DNA from: Cristatella mucedo | Lineage: Eukaryota; Bryozoa; Phylactolaemata; Cristatellidae | DNA length: 64,000 bases | Reading direction: 5' to 3' | Assembly (NCBI GenBank): GCA_009760855.2 | Contig: WPIO01000096.1 | Span: 1,058,501 to 1,122,500, forward strand | In this document: positions 45,816-57,670 of the stretch, piece by piece | Layout of the letters: each line of letters opens with the position of its first letter | Position numbering within the stretch: position 1 is the stretch's first letter | Notes under the pieces: generated by a model | Database searches by the model: none | What the model was told of the DNA's origin: nothing | The model's input: only the letters and a program-made list of their open reading frames with translations | Program-made: the position numbers and the translations under genes

Positions 45816-46860
45816 AATAATAATAATAACACCTCTGATAAAGCGCCCTTAAAGAACTCAATCTCTTTCTAGGTGCTTTACATTTGCTACAAAGGAAACA
45901 CGATCGGAAGGACATAACCAAGAAGCTAATTAATTTTTTGCAAGCCACTGTGGAAGACAGTTTCTAATCTTAGACAGGGACCGGGCGTGATGGCCCGCTG
46001 TAGAAGCAGTCCACCTTACGAAGCTTTCAAAATTTAGGCAGCTGTCGAAGACGACACCTAAATTTCCACCAAATGGCAACGGCTGCACAACAGCAGCCCC
46101 TGTCAACGAGCAAAGACTTCAAGACCAGCCACATGATTGGGGTGTCCTATGCGAAGCAAATCCGTTTTATCGCCTTTTAACTTAGTGCAATTGTTCGACA
46201 TCCAGGATCGAACGTCGGCAAGGCAGTTTATCAGTCACTGCAGCAGATTTCGACGGTTTGAATGACAAATACAGTTGAGTATCGTCAGCATAAAAGTGAT
46301 AAGACTATTCTATAAGCCCGAATCACTTTTCCCAAAGCTTGAGTGTAAATGGAGAGCTGCGAAGGGCCGAGGACGGACCCTTGAGGGACTGCACAGATGA
46401 CTGGGATGGTGGATGAGACCTGATTCGACAAGTATGATTTAAACCGCACCATTACCTCATCTGCCAGCCCGATCGTCGTTCTCAATCATTCAAATAGGAT
46501 ATTGCTATCGTTAGTGTAGATGGCAGCTGGTAGATCTAGCAGCAAGCACCTGGGCACTGACATTCCCGTCATCGTTGTTGAATAGGATGTTCAATGGTTA
46601 CACGGAGGAGAGCAGCTTCAGTGGAGTGCTGCCGTTGAACCCCGACTGAAATTGTTCTGACAATTAATTTTTTTAATGTGTGCTACAAGCTTCTTAGCGA
46701 CATTATTTTTAAAGATCCTCGACAAAAAGGGAAGAGGGAAACTGGGCGATAGTTGATCTATTCCAGTCTTTTTGAGGATTGTTCTAACGATGGCCGATTT
46801 GAAGGGATTAGGTACAGTTACCTTTCCAGGTAAGCATTACAATCTCGGTTAAGGCTGGGT
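45816..46860 (-). mobile_element. LINE-A tail followed by an older RT-domain fragment
   Basis: Tail at 45816-45905. Beyond 45950 the minus strand reads an RT core with VPQGSVLGPSQLSIYTQALG (about 46390-46330) and, further upstream, a YRPVSLFPFLSRIF-like stretch near 46745. It may be two separate insertions. Confidence 0.78.
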
Positions 46861-46884
46861 TAAGTTAGTGCTCGACTGTAACGA

Positions 46885-46995
46885 CCAAGGTCAATGTAAA
46901 TGTATTTGATAGCCGAGGTCGTGGGCTTGAGACCGATGGCAAATGTAAAGCACACGAGTAGAGATTAAATTCTCAGAAGGTGCTAGACTAAGGAA
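46885..46995 (+). mobile_element. S1 SINE fragment
   Basis: B-box-like GTCGTGGGCTTGAGACC and a decayed tail (AAAGCACACGAGTAGAGATT ... AAGGTGCTAGAC). Head lost. Confidence 0.65.
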
Positions 46996-47039
46996 TGGTA
47001 TTTTGTGTATTACCTTTCCAGTATTTGCCCCCTTGACCC

Positions 47040-47178
47040 AGGAATGTGCTCGCTCTTCACGACCGAGGTCGTGGGTTTGCATCCTCCAGTTGGGCGATCC
47101 TTTATTGCCAAATGCTGGTGGCGGTGATTGCCTCTTCCACCGCTATACAAATGAGCCTGTTAAATCACCTAAACAATT
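47040..47178 (+). mobile_element. S2 SINE fragment
   Basis: GAGGTCGTGGGTTTGCATCC, GGGCGATCCTTTATTGCC, and CGCTATACAAATGAGCCTGT. The head is replaced or lost. Confidence 0.82.
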
Positions 47179-47279
47179 TTTAGATGATAGAGACAGCTAC
47201 TTTTCCAGCACTTATAAACAGCTTAAAAAATTAGTTCTCTGTGGCGCCATAAAAATATCTTATTATTACAATTGAACTG

Positions 47280-48350
47280 ACCATGAGTGTGCACACCGCT
47301 GAATTCGCTCGGGGCGCTGGCACCCTTTTAGCATTACTTAACGAAAATGGCAGCTTTCGTATGGAAAAGCACCCCGAACTCTCTGGCCGAAGGTCTCAGG
47401 AACCGACCGGTAAGCCATGTAATCTCTGCCAGGAAGCCTCCTACATGAAAAGGGCAACTGGGCCTCCTAAAGTAAAGGGGGCTAAGGGGTTGTTATTTCA
47501 TACGGGGGGACACTAGTTTATAGAGGGCACTGCTACACGAAAATAGTTGGCCATTTGGCTCCATGTTCACTGCTGCACCTTGTTCAGCAAATGCAAGCTG
47601 CAGTTTCTGCTGCAGTAGCTCAGTGTAACAGCCCAGCCACAGCACTTAGCAACGCCCACGAAGGGCGACAAACACTCTGCACTCAGCTCTAATTTTCGGA
47701 GGGACAGGAGCTCTGGAGGAGCCTTCACTTCACGTCGCTCTCAGCCTCTACAGTGCAGAGCTACATGCCGAGGAGCCTCGAGTTCGGCGAGCCTCGAGTT
47801 CGAGCCCTCGCGTTTGAGTTGAGCTCTAGCGATCGCACCGACACGTGCCGTCTCTTATCGATAGATTCGCTACCTACTAAACGACGAGGTTCACACACCT
47901 CCGTGATGGTGAGACCTTGTGGGCTTGGATACTGCTAGCCGTATCTATGCATACACAGTTCCCTGCGTTATTCCTCAGGTCGAAAATAATGTGTGCATGT
48001 AGGGTAGAGACGGCATCTGTTCGCTAATTTGCACACAAGTAGGAACAATATTAATTTCGACAGTATCAACTCGATGCCGATGAACAGTTAGCAAAGGCCA
48101 AGAAACAAGTGGGCAGTGGTGAGGGCCAATTGGCCAAATCGTGTCCTCCGGATGAAGTTTGAACGTAGACATGTCGCCGTTCAGAGTGCCCGAGCAGGCC
48201 GATGCCATTGGAACATGAGCAGCTGCTGAGGCAGCAGCCCGAGGCCGAGTGCAAATTTTTCATTCGGTTATTAGTCAAGTGCCACTGTTGGGCTGCAATA
48301 GTATATGCCAGCATTGGCTGCAAGCACAAGCTCAGCTGCAGCTCAGAGCC
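47280..48350. other. Intergenic, no recognisable feature
   Basis: No conserved frame or repeat recognised. It could hold 3' sequence of the PHF7/G2E3-like gene, but nothing supports that directly. Confidence 0.4.
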
Positions 48351-48354
48351 TTTG

Positions 48355-48355
48355 T

Positions 48356-48408
<53 letters not shown>

Positions 48409-48425
48409 GCAGAAGCAGCAGCAGC
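48355..48425. repeat. (CAG)n trinucleotide repeat, about 22 units
   Basis: CAG on plus (CTG on minus), with CCG and AAG variants near the right end. Poly-Gln/Ser/Ala frames result on plus and poly-Ala/Cys frames on minus. It lies 1.3 kb downstream of the last probable PHF7/G2E3-like exon. Confidence 0.95.
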
Positions 48426-48727
48426 ACTCTCTTTGGAACAGCTTCGGGGCAGCTGACCAGTTCTTGCCGGCACCGGTCAGCTGTCCCGAGAGTCTGGCTA
48501 CCTTCTCATAGTAAGCCAAGAATTCGAAATGTGCACATTGACCATTCCGATGGACTGGCAGCTTATTTGAATTGAAAGTACTGCAAATCTTCACTTATCC
48601 GTGTAGATCCGTTGTGGTGAATTTTCTATTATTGTGATGCATCCATTTGCTGGTCGTGATGATTAGCGATCTATGTCACGCTTATCTTGTTTCACTTGCT
48701 CTCCAGCGGCGAATTGACCCCACAGCC

Positions 48728-48875
48728 GAGCCGGTTGGTCCAGCAGCTAAGGTGATCTCGCCCCAGTGACCAAGGTCTGGCTGAGGTCGCGGGCTCGAGC
48801 CCCGAGGCATATGTGAAGCGCCTGAATAGAGTTAATTAAGCTCTCTTGGGGCGCTATACAGATGAAGTAATTTTT
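48728..48875 (+). mobile_element. S1 SINE, nearly complete
   Basis: Head GGTTGGTCCAGCAGCTAAGG, B-box-like GGGCTCGAGCCCCGAGG, tail AAGCGCCTGAATAGAGTTAA ... GGGGCGCTATACAGATGAAG. Confidence 0.88.
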
Positions 48876-48879
48876 CTTT

Positions 48880-49690
48880 CTCGTGTGGCCGATCCGGATG
48901 TGCACGAGATGTGTCCCCCTCTCAAACCCAGGGCAGCACGGTCGTGCCGAAGCCACCACCATAAATCCTGATGAGGCCTATCACTACTGCTGCAGCTCAA
49001 TTAAGAATCGAACCGGATCTCGTCTTAGCAGCACTACTGTAGTAGGCAGCATCAGCATTGCTTGCTCGTGATAGTGTGCAGCAAAGCATCGATCGCAGTA
49101 CAGATAGAAAATAACCAAACCAGCACAGCAGCAGAGTGCCATATCAATATTTTATAACAAGTAAGCTATAAAAAGACTTGCGCTGGCAAGACAAGGTATC
49201 CAGGCACACGGAGCAGGACCTGCTGAGAGCTAGCACAGCAGGCTAGCCTGCTGACTAGCCAGCGAGCAACAACAAAAAAATACCCGGTAAGCCGTCCCGA
49301 TATCGAGGCAAACCACCGGCCTAACTTGGAAACGACCAAGCAAGCTTACCAGCACGCGACTGCTGAGTGAGGGCAGAGGGCACTGCAGCTGTGGGGCCGA
49401 GATCAAAGCTGATCCAACGCTGCACTGGCAGAGCTGAAGCAGCCACCTTGCGCTGCTTAAACGATAGAAGTGGTGGCAAAGCAACGATAGCATGTCACGT
49501 GCCGATTTGCCGCGACAGAGCTGTCGCCAGCAAAATCGTGCTGCAGCAGCAGCAGTGCCGAGCCCACGCTAGCCTCAGAGCAAGTCGGCAGGTGGTGACT
49601 CATGCTCAGGCGAGGAGGAGCCTGAGTCTAGGTCTGAGCGAACCTGCTCGGAATGCAATAAGGACCGGCCGCCGGGCAGCAGCGCACACC
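48880..49690. other. Possible 3' region of the PHF7/G2E3-like gene, nothing proven
   Basis: A strong minus-strand donor GTGCTG|GTAAGC lies near 49350 and an acceptor CCCCACAG near 49395, but the 45-nt interval has no homology. Further exons cannot be placed. Confidence 0.35.
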
Positions 49691-49695
49691 CTCAC

Positions 49696-50068
49696 CGATT
49701 TGCTGCCTGCCCGCCCGCCGAGCTGCTGCCACCGTTGCCACGCCTGCCTGGGGCCCCATTGCCGTGACGGCCACGGCTGGCCGAGCCGCTGTGCTTAGAT
49801 ACATCGGCGACAAGCACTAGGGGCGGCTCCAGTGACAGGCTAGCAGCTACGCTCTTGGCCAGGGCGATGCTCGAGTCGAGCGGGGCGACACTTCCGGACT
49901 CGGCTGCGCCTCCACTGCCGTCGCTCCGCAGCAGACGCCCAGCTCGAGTGAGGCGAGCTCCGGCCGCTCCACTGGCAGCAGCGAAACTGCCACTCGCATC
50001 CGAATGATGACCGCCGGGCGCCTGGCGATTTTGCATGGAGCGCAGAGTGCGGTCGCACTGCAGGCCGC
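49696..50068 (-). CDS. PHF7/G2E3-like probable exon 7 (low-complexity tail)
   Basis: Open in the required phase from acceptor TCGGTTGCAG to donor AATCG|GTGAGG (123 full codons, phase 2 out). The product is Gly/Ser/Ala/Arg-rich with LSLEPPLVLVADVSKHSGSA and no domain, so it rests on phase, splice sites and composition only. The acceptor lies in a 37-bp tandem duplication (50049-50122), and the second copy would shift the frame and stop at 49840. The gene must continue or use readthrough beyond 49696 for a stop (TGA follows directly if the donor is not used). Confidence 0.45.
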
Positions 50069-50122
50069 CTGCAACCGAACAGGTGGCGGTCGCACTGCAG
50101 GCCGCCTGCAACCGAACGGGTG
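50049..50122. repeat. 37-bp tandem duplication containing a splice acceptor
   Basis: Copies 50049-50085 and 50086-50122 differ at one or two bases. Each contains GTTGCAG on the minus strand. Confidence 0.9.
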
Positions 50123-50480
50123 GCCGAGCGCGGCATGACGCTCAGTCAGCGCCCAAGACTCGAGCCCAAAGATGGGGTCCGACGAGCCTGGATCGGAGCG
50201 CCAGCGCACACCCAGGAAGGCGCCCGTGCAACGGGGGGGGGGGAAGGGGAGGAGGCGCGGCATGACTCGGAGCAGGAAACTGACTGGCGGAAGGAGTAGT
50301 ACAAGCGGCACGGCACGGCTGGCTGGCTGCACCGGGACCCATCCCCGGCCCAGACCTGCCACCCCCCCCCAGACCTCCCCAACTCGGCCAAGACCTGCCC
50401 CGGAGTTGCCTGCCCGGTGAAGCTGCTGCGGCTAGCCAGCAGCAGCAGCTTCTTCACTGGGCAGCAGCCGGAAGACTCAC

Positions 50481-50677
50481 TCTTCAGCATGATAGCGCTG
50501 CAGTCGGCGCAGTTCCACGTGACATCGAGCAGGCTGTCGTCACTCTTCCGGTTGCCATAGCTGCCGACGGCGGCCGCTGCAGGCTGCCCCGCGACGGCGG
50601 GTGAGAGCAGACGATTGTAGCAGGCCAGGTGGATGCCGTTGCCTCCGCAGGACATGCACAGAAAGATCTCCCACGGG
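50481..50677 (-). CDS. PHF7/G2E3-like exon 6 (third finger, C-terminal half)
   Basis: Acceptor GGTTGCAG, then PWEIFLCMSCGGNGIHLAC, matching human G2E3 KWEIKRCQCCGSSGTHLAC, and TWNCADCSAIMLK matching NWECLECRGI. An insertion rich in Ala/Gly/Ser/Asp (SPAVAGQPAAAAVGSYGN) separates the two halves. Donor A|GTGAGT. Confidence 0.95.
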
Positions 50678-51356
50678 CTGCAACCGGCAGAGGGCGCTTT
50701 CTCTCAGCGGCTCTGCTCAGCAGCACGACACGGCAGCAGGGACTCGTCGCGAGGCTGGCGCACGCCCTCTCTCAGAGCCAGAGCGCCCGTCCTGCCACTA
50801 GACCGCACGGCGACGTCGCCGAGCCGACGTGCAGGGCATGCCCTGCATGCCAAGCACGCCCTGCGACGGTCAATGCTGTCACAGCAGTGAGTGCAATTCA
50901 AACCATAGAGCAATGTACAATCACGGCAATGTGTGAAACAAGCTTTCCCGTTACGTCCTATGTCTGAGGCGACAGGAATGCAAGCTGCCGTCAGGGCGAG
51001 GCAAAGCACTCGAGTTCATGGCGGCCAGGCAAGGCCAATAGAGAGCAGCTTGCATTCGTGGCGAGGCCGGCACGAACCGAACACACCGCATGTACGCTAG
51101 TCTGGGCACAGCCCGAGTAGGCTCGGCTTGCAGCAGCATTTCATCAGGACAAAGAGCCCGGACTTCAGCAACGAATGGCTGAATGCTGGCTACCACTGGT
51201 GGCACCAAGCTTGGCCATCAGGCTTCAGGCAGCGCACCCACACAGCGCAGGTGCACCTACTGCTGGCTTGTGACTGTGAGCAAGAGCAGCAACAGAAACG
51301 AGAGAGGTGACAAAGCGGGCAGACCGACAGGCACGCATTTTAGCAGTAAATCAATA

Positions 51357-51508
51357 CTTAGATACTAGCTGATTTACTAGCCTCATTTGCATATCACAAT
51401 CGCTTGCAGCTGGCAATAAAGGATCGCCCACAGCAGGATTCGAACCCACGCCATCGATCGTGAAGAGGGAGCACCCTGCTACATCATGTGCTATAACAGC
51501 TCAGTCGT
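51357..51508 (-). mobile_element. S2 SINE
   Basis: Reversed S2: TACTAGCTGATTTACTAGCC end, CAATAAAGGATCGCCCAC body, and B box GTGGGTTCGAATCCTGC. Confidence 0.9.
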
Positions 51509-51796
51509 GCAGTGCCACCCCGAAAGCTCCAAGGCGGTGGAGCAAGACGGTGCTTTCTGAGGGCTCGCGGACTAGCAGCAATGTCAATCGGCAGCAGTAG
51601 CACCGGTGGATCGACATGAAAGCAGGCACAGATTTGCAATTCCGACATCCTTTAAACGTGTCCTCGATTAAGCTGGTAGCATCACACGATCCCAGGGCTG
51701 AGAGCACTTGAGCCGATTACCACAGCTGAGAGCTCTTGCCCTTGCTCATACCCCTCCCCCTTCCCCCCACATGTTCGATGGGGCACGAGCTCGCAC

Positions 51797-51919
51797 CTGC
51801 CCTCGCCGCCCTTGTGGTCGCGTCCATCGTGACAGCAGCAGCTTGGCTGCACGTCGCACCGATCGTGGCTCGTGTGCAGCTCAGAGTAGGCGCCGGCCTC
51901 CACTTCCCAGGATGCATCT
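51797..51919 (-). CDS. PHF7/G2E3-like exon 5
   Basis: Acceptor CCTTTGCAG, A completing Arg, then DASWEVEAGAYSELHTSHDR and CDVQPSCCCHDGRDHKGGEG, matching human DASWELEENAYQELLQHYER and CDVRRCRCKEGRDY. Donor AG|GTGCGA. Joins exon 6 as G-S-P-W-E-I. Confidence 0.95.
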
Positions 51920-52099
51920 CTGCAAAGGAAATCATCCATCGGCGAGTGACTCGCGGCAGTGACTACGAGAGCCTCAGCCCGGGGCAGCACCCCTGACGCC
52001 CCCACAACTTGCAAGCAATAAGGAACGGCTTACGATCTCGTTTATGGCCACTAATCGTGGAGCCATAAAGCAATCCATTTGCATCATTTGCTCAAGAAA

Positions 52100-52275
52100 C
52101 TAGAGGATCCCACCATTTGCATGCCACCCCTAACCATGTTATTCTTGTTGTTTATTGAACATGCTGCCACAAACCATTCGATCGTGCTTTCCTTCGCAGC
52201 AATTGTAAAGCGCCTAGAAAGAGATTGGGTTTTCTGAGGGCGCTTTATCGAATGCATTATTATTATTATCCAGAG
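52100..52275 (+). mobile_element. LINE-A 3' end fragment
   Basis: CATGCCACCCCTAACCATGT to the stem-loop (AAAGCGCCTAGAAAGAGATT ... GGGCGCTTTATC) and ATTATTATTATTA. Confidence 0.88.
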
Positions 52276-52505
52276 GACGGCCGGCTGCTCTCTATTACAT
52301 ACCATGCATGGCTCGGCAACCACGTGCACGAAAGCAGGCTCGCACGTTTGCACACTGACCAACACACAGAGCAGAGACTGCATCGAGCACCAAACCTTTC
52401 AAACGAGCCAACGAAGCCATACCTCCACTGTAGACGCCAGTTGCAGACATTCGAAGCAAGGGTTCCGCGGAGGAAGGATGGTTTTTGAGGAGCGAAAGTG
52501 CTCAC

Positions 52506-52808
52506 CTGTCAGGTATGTAAATGCCGAAGTCGAGCATTTCGGAGATGAAGCGGTCTCGGTCGTTGCACAGAGGGCACCTGATGAAGTGCATGCCTGAGCT
52601 GAGAGCCATCTGCTGGATGCAGTCCCTGTGGTACCAGGCGTTGCCCGCCGAGGCGCAGCACGGCGAGCGCAGGGTGCCGTTGCTGGCTCGAGTCTCCACC
52701 GAGTTGGTGCATATCGGGCATACGGCCATGCCGAGGCCGTGGAATGACAGCCGGTCGCTGGTAGTGGCGGGCGCCGACTGATGCGGCCGATGCTCGCTGC
52801 AGTAGGTG
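52506..52808 (-). CDS. PHF7/G2E3-like exon 4 (RING-like finger)
   Basis: Acceptor TCGCACAG, C completing Ser, then TYCSEHRPHQ (end of the PHD, human FCWDHRPVQ). After a short linker comes VCPICTNSVE, LRSPCCASAGNAWYHRDCI and RCPLCNDRDRFISEMLDFG, matching human LRSPCCKNAWFHRDCLQ. Relative to human there is a 3-residue insertion after the CC pair. Donor AG|GTGAGC. 100 full codons. Confidence 0.97.
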
Positions 52809-52909
52809 CTGTGCGAGAGAGAGAGATGGTGGCAATGGAGTCAGAGGCCATCCGAATGACCCCCAAGCAGCCGATTGCTGGGAAAGAGAAGAAAAGAGGT
52901 GAGACAGTG

Positions 52910-52912
<3 letters not shown>

Positions 52913-52968
<56 letters not shown>
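52913..52968. repeat. (GA)n microsatellite
   Basis: About 55 bp of pure GA in intron 3, 105 bp upstream of exon 4. Confidence 0.95.
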
Positions 52969-52969
<1 letters not shown>

Positions 52970-53577
52970 TGAAAAGGCAGCACAACCAATGACAGGACGT
53001 TGCTGCCTGGCAGCCACACAGCAATAATGAGCTTTAGATAGAGGACAGCCGAGGAGCACTTAGCCGGGGCACATGCTTGCAGGCAGACATAGGTTCCATA
53101 GCATCACAGTCTAACGTGAAACAGGCGTGATGAGACCCGACAATCATCCCCACACAGGATATGCAGGTTCTCACAGAGGAGCCCGGTCGCCTGAGCAGTG
53201 TATTTCAGTCACCCCAGAGTGTAGCAGAAATGGGTCAACGGTCGAGGGCTCGAGTACTGCAGTCCTTCATTTACCGCACCGAAGGCAAAAGCTTTCGATA
53301 GCACCGGGAGCGATAGCTGCCACTAAATCAACGAGCCTGCTGAGTCTGCTGATCTTTACTGCAGGTACAGTTCATCCTAACATTCTCAAGTCCATCGGTA
53401 CATGCTTTAGATATCACCTCATCGGTGCCACAGAGCACCGGGAGCCTGATTCTGAGAGCACTTGCTCAGCAACAGAAAAATGGTCGCACACAGCAACTAA
53501 AGAGACTTTAGCGCCTCAGCTACCCACCGCGCGGTCGAAAGAGCAACCAGTTCTGAGAAGGTATGAGGAGCAAGTGT

Positions 53578-53774
<197 letters not shown>

Positions 53775-54287
53775 TACCATGGGAAGCTAGAGAGCCAGAT
53801 CAGTGCTAGGCAAATTGAGGATAGGTAAAGCTGAACAGTATTTAGACCGAGCTCTGAGCATAGCGATGGGGGTGACTCACTTGACTGGACGATCATATGC
53901 ACAGGCATGTGCCCTGCCCATATCCGGTGACGCCTGCAGAAATGGCTGAGCCCTCAGCTATCTCCTTTTGGGGGCTGGAGATCGTGGGTACCAACGGACA
54001 AGAGAAGCCAATTCCGTCATGTTCAGACTTATCCCTTCTGGTATATCAATGCACTTAATAAATCCAGCAGTCGGTATCTTGAGCCCTGTTTGCATATTTT
54101 CCCACGTGATCCTACGTATGGCATGTGTACATTAAAGGCTGTGACGTCACGGGGTATAGGCAGGCACCTACACAATGGCATTGAAAGAAATCCCTGCACA
54201 AAACCTAAAGGCACAAGACCAAGAGAAGGCATGTTCTACCCCGTCCATGCATCCAGAACCCCATTGACTCAGACAAGTAGCCAGGCG

Positions 54288-54345
54288 CCAATAATAATAA
54301 TAATACATTTGATATGTGCGCACTCGGAGAACTGAATCTCTAGCT
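54288..54345 (-). mobile_element. Tail-only LINE-A remnant
   Basis: AATAATAATAATACATTTGA and GCACTCGGAGAACTGAATCTCT, the reversed terminal run and half of the stem-loop. It ends just before exon 3. Confidence 0.6.
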
Positions 54346-54391
54346 AACGGAGCAGAATCGCAGCAGTTGCATTTGCAAACACGCTGCCAAC

Positions 54392-54516
54392 CTGTAGGTG
54401 CCAAAATACTGGTTCAGTGCTCCATTGACCTTGCCACAGCCAAAATGAAAGGCCTTCCTGCATTTCTTGGTAACACAGCCGATGGTGGCTCCCGTATGCC
54501 GACAGTAGGAACATTT
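54392..54516 (-). CDS. PHF7/G2E3-like exon 3 (PHD core)
   Basis: Acceptor GTTTTAG|AAATGT, then KCSYCRHTGATIGCVTKKCR and KAFHFGCG, matching human KCCVCKKNGASIGC and RSYHFPCG. Donor AG|GTTGGC, joining exon 4 through a Ser codon. 41 full codons. Confidence 0.96.
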
Positions 54517-54779
54517 CTAAAACGACATGCGACGAACAGCTTGCCATCGGTACTTCTCGGAAACAGGATCTAGGCATCAGCATGGGCAGAAGCATTTAAA
54601 TAGTCACGTGACGTCGACAGGAGAGCCGAGACATTGCCAATAACAGACTGGCACACTTGGACAAGAGGAAGGCAGGTCTTTCAGCAGTCACATGTCCCTT
54701 AGCCTTCCTGGCCCAAACCAAAAGACGCCTTCTGCATGCAGGCACGAGCCCCCCCCTCAAGCCCGCACAGCAGGCCCAC

Positions 54780-54908
54780 CAGGCTAGGTGCCTGCTCTTT
54801 GCGACCAAGGTCCGAGGGTTTGAATCTGCAGCGGGCGATCCTTTATTGCCAACTGAAAGTGGCGGCGACAGCCGTTAAAGTCTTCCATCGCTATACAAAT
54901 CGGCTAAT
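54780..54908 (+). mobile_element. S2 SINE fragment
   Basis: GGTCCGAGGGTTTGAATCTG (B box), GCGGGCGATCCTTTATTGCC and ATCGCTATACAAAT. Head divergent. Confidence 0.82.
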
Positions 54909-54909
54909 A

Positions 54910-56780
54910 TTAACAATAATAGACATACGGAATGGCCTAATATCTCTTTCGAAATCCATCTACAGCGTTGCCATTTGGTCCGGTGTGCATCCCCACTCTT
55001 ATAAAACAGGGTACGGCTGTAGAATCGCTCTAGAAAAGTACGACGAAAGGAACGAAAGGCTGATCGATCCAACATCCAGCGGCTACCGGTAGCTCTTGAA
55101 GCTGGCAACAAAGGATCTAAATCGTCTGCCACAAGACTCAAACCAATCATCTGGGTTGTAAAGCTCGAGTGCCATACCACCTAGGCCAAATAACAAGGAA
55201 CTTTTTTCTGGGTAGATCTGAGCTTAAAAAATGTCGGTCGTGATCTACATATGCACCTTTGGTATGCGGCTTATTTCTACAAGCATTTACACAAATATGT
55301 GCAAAAATGCAGATGCATTTTTTGCAGAGCTGTTGTTATTGAGTGCCCAACATGCCCTCATCCTCCGCATCCAGAATAGTCTTGCGAATTACCAAATCTT
55401 AAAACCATAGACAAGTATGCATTCGCCGAAAAAAAATGCACGCCACGCCCCTTGCTGAGCAACACTCCCAACTGTCCTCGCTGGGGGAATGTTGCCCGCC
55501 CTTTGAACGAGTTTGCAACTCTGGCTAAGCACCACACAGTCAGTGCACCCTCGCACAGATGGCGCATGGTTTACCACGGACATTAAACTAGCTAAGTCTA
55601 CAAAGCCCAAGCAGGAGAATGTATACAAAAGATCAAGATGGAATGTCAATCTGTTCATCGACAGGCATATGAGGGCTACTGCAGTTCACAGTGTCATGCC
55701 TGCGATTATGGACTAGCAATGATCTGCCAGCCGTTGAGTCCTAGCACTGAGCCTGTGTAGCAGCCCTGTAAGCCTGTGTCATCGAGTCGGCTGGAAATCA
55801 CTTGCTGTATCAGCTGTAATATACAGGCTACTGTGCTTTTCCAAATAACAATACAACACTAATAAATAAATAATGTATTAATGTGTTAATACTAATATTT
55901 TCCAAATAGTGTTGTCGAAAGCACTTCGTGCAGAATATCGAGCTATCGTCGGCACATTGCAAGCTTCGGGTCTTTTCAAACTGCATGCATCATGCTGCTA
56001 CTAGTGCTAACTAGTGAGGGTTCAGACGTTTCGTGCTTGCGGCTAGGATATATAGAGGCTGATCTACCTTGATGGGGTTCTACAGACGCTCGAGTTCTTC
56101 AGCTTGCTTGCCCCTCCCCCACCCGGTAAAGAGTCCCTCCCCGGAACTCGGAAGTGCTCCGCTCTACAAGCAGCTTCCTGTTCGGCGATGGCCTGGCGTG
56201 TTATTATGACCGCACGACCCTCACTAGTTCGGGTGGTGGCACAAAGCCGGTGTGTAATGCGTGAAGAGCCGAAGCATTACGCTGACAATAGCGACACAGT
56301 GCCAACGGCTAATACTGTATTCGAAAAAGCACAATAGCCTGTACATTACACTTAAACGACAGGTGACTTCCGGCCGACTCATGCTAGCAGGCTTACAGCA
56401 GAAAGCACTTTCGCTCAGCAAAAGGACCCAACCAGCAGGCCACAGCAGGCCGTTGCTCACAAAGAGCGACTCGGTCAGGATCGTGCCTTACATAATGGAC
56501 AGGTCATAATTCATGCCACAATCTCGTTCATACATGATAACACATCGTGCTGTTCATAAGCCATGGCCCATTGAGGCTATTTCATAAGCAGCTCAGTTCT
56601 AATTCAACGGCTCATAGTTCATAGTTCATAATCAAAATTCAAATTTCAAGCTCATAGTTCATAATCGCAGGACATGACAATACCAATGCATCTGTATCCT
56701 AGCGAATGCCAAGGACTAGAAGATATAATGAAGCTGCCCTAAAGAAGGTGAAGTCAAGCTTCCGTAAAAAAATGTCGATT
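54910..56780. other. Intron 2 of the PHF7/G2E3-like gene, mostly unrecognised
   Basis: A possible decayed S2 lies near 55095-55190. Simple TTCATAGTTCATA phrases occur at 56600-56665. Nothing else identified. Confidence 0.4.
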
Positions 56781-56789
56781 CACACATGC

Positions 56790-57670
56790 ACAATCCAAAA
56801 ATGCCGATCATCTATCATCAACCATCTCCTTAACCTCTCCATGGTTGGCTCCGTACCTAGTGACCTCGTGGTCCTTTACCAGTTTGCTTCTCTCGTTTTT
56901 TTGTCAGCAAGATAGACTAGATCAACAAGTCCATTACTAAGATTACAAAATTCCCATTAGATTCCTCTTCATGAAATTAATCTCTCAGTCTAAGAAGACT
57001 ACTAGACACCTACAACCTACAATCCAATGTTATCCTTCGGCACTGCATAGATCTGCTGCTGCCATGCATAACTACCATAATACATATGTCTGAATTAATA
57101 AATAAATAAATCGGCCTCAGGTCTAATCCCTTCCCCTTACAAAAGCTGTTTTCAGGCTAATCATTAAGGCCACACACTAGACCAAAAGAATTTCTGCATA
57201 AGTCCAAGTCCTTCACAGCAGTTGATGTCGTTGCTATCAAAGGCACTGGAAAGAGTAGTGGCAAACTAGTTCAACTGTAACATAAACATTCAAGCCTTGC
57301 TAAAAAGTTCTAGTCAGGCCGTGGAGCTAATCACTCTGAGAGTTAGCGTTGCTGCAGATGCTCTCAGGAATATAGAATCAGGTTGTTTTGCTTGATCTTT
57401 CGGTAGCTTTTGATATTATTGATTGACCATGTCCTTCTTGAGCATCTCTCATCTCGCCCGGGCATCGCTGGCATGGCTTAGGTCTTATATCATAGGGAGA
57501 TCCCAGGGCATTGATGTCCACGAGCAATAGTCCCATCACCGAGGAGCCTCTTAAGTGGGGGGTAGGTGGGGTACCTCAGGACTCCACGCCCAGCCCAGTT
57601 TTTTTCTTCTTCACAATTTGGGCTCTCCCTCTAGCTCATGCCATTTGCCACGCAGAGATTCTTTTCTAAC
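56790..57670 (+). mobile_element. Degenerate LINE, N-terminal RT region
   Basis: Sense readings show IINHLLNLSMVGSVPSDL (a CR1/L2-type sequence before the RT core) near 56815-56870 and an AFDxIDH-like box at about 57410-57430 followed by LRSYIIGRSQG and a damaged GVPQ motif near 57570. Probably an older LINE-A-type element. Confidence 0.72.

Noticed and set aside
49352-49394. 42-nt micro-exon of the PHF7/G2E3-like gene
   Set aside because: Splice sites and phase fit, but the 12-codon product has no homology and chance is likely.
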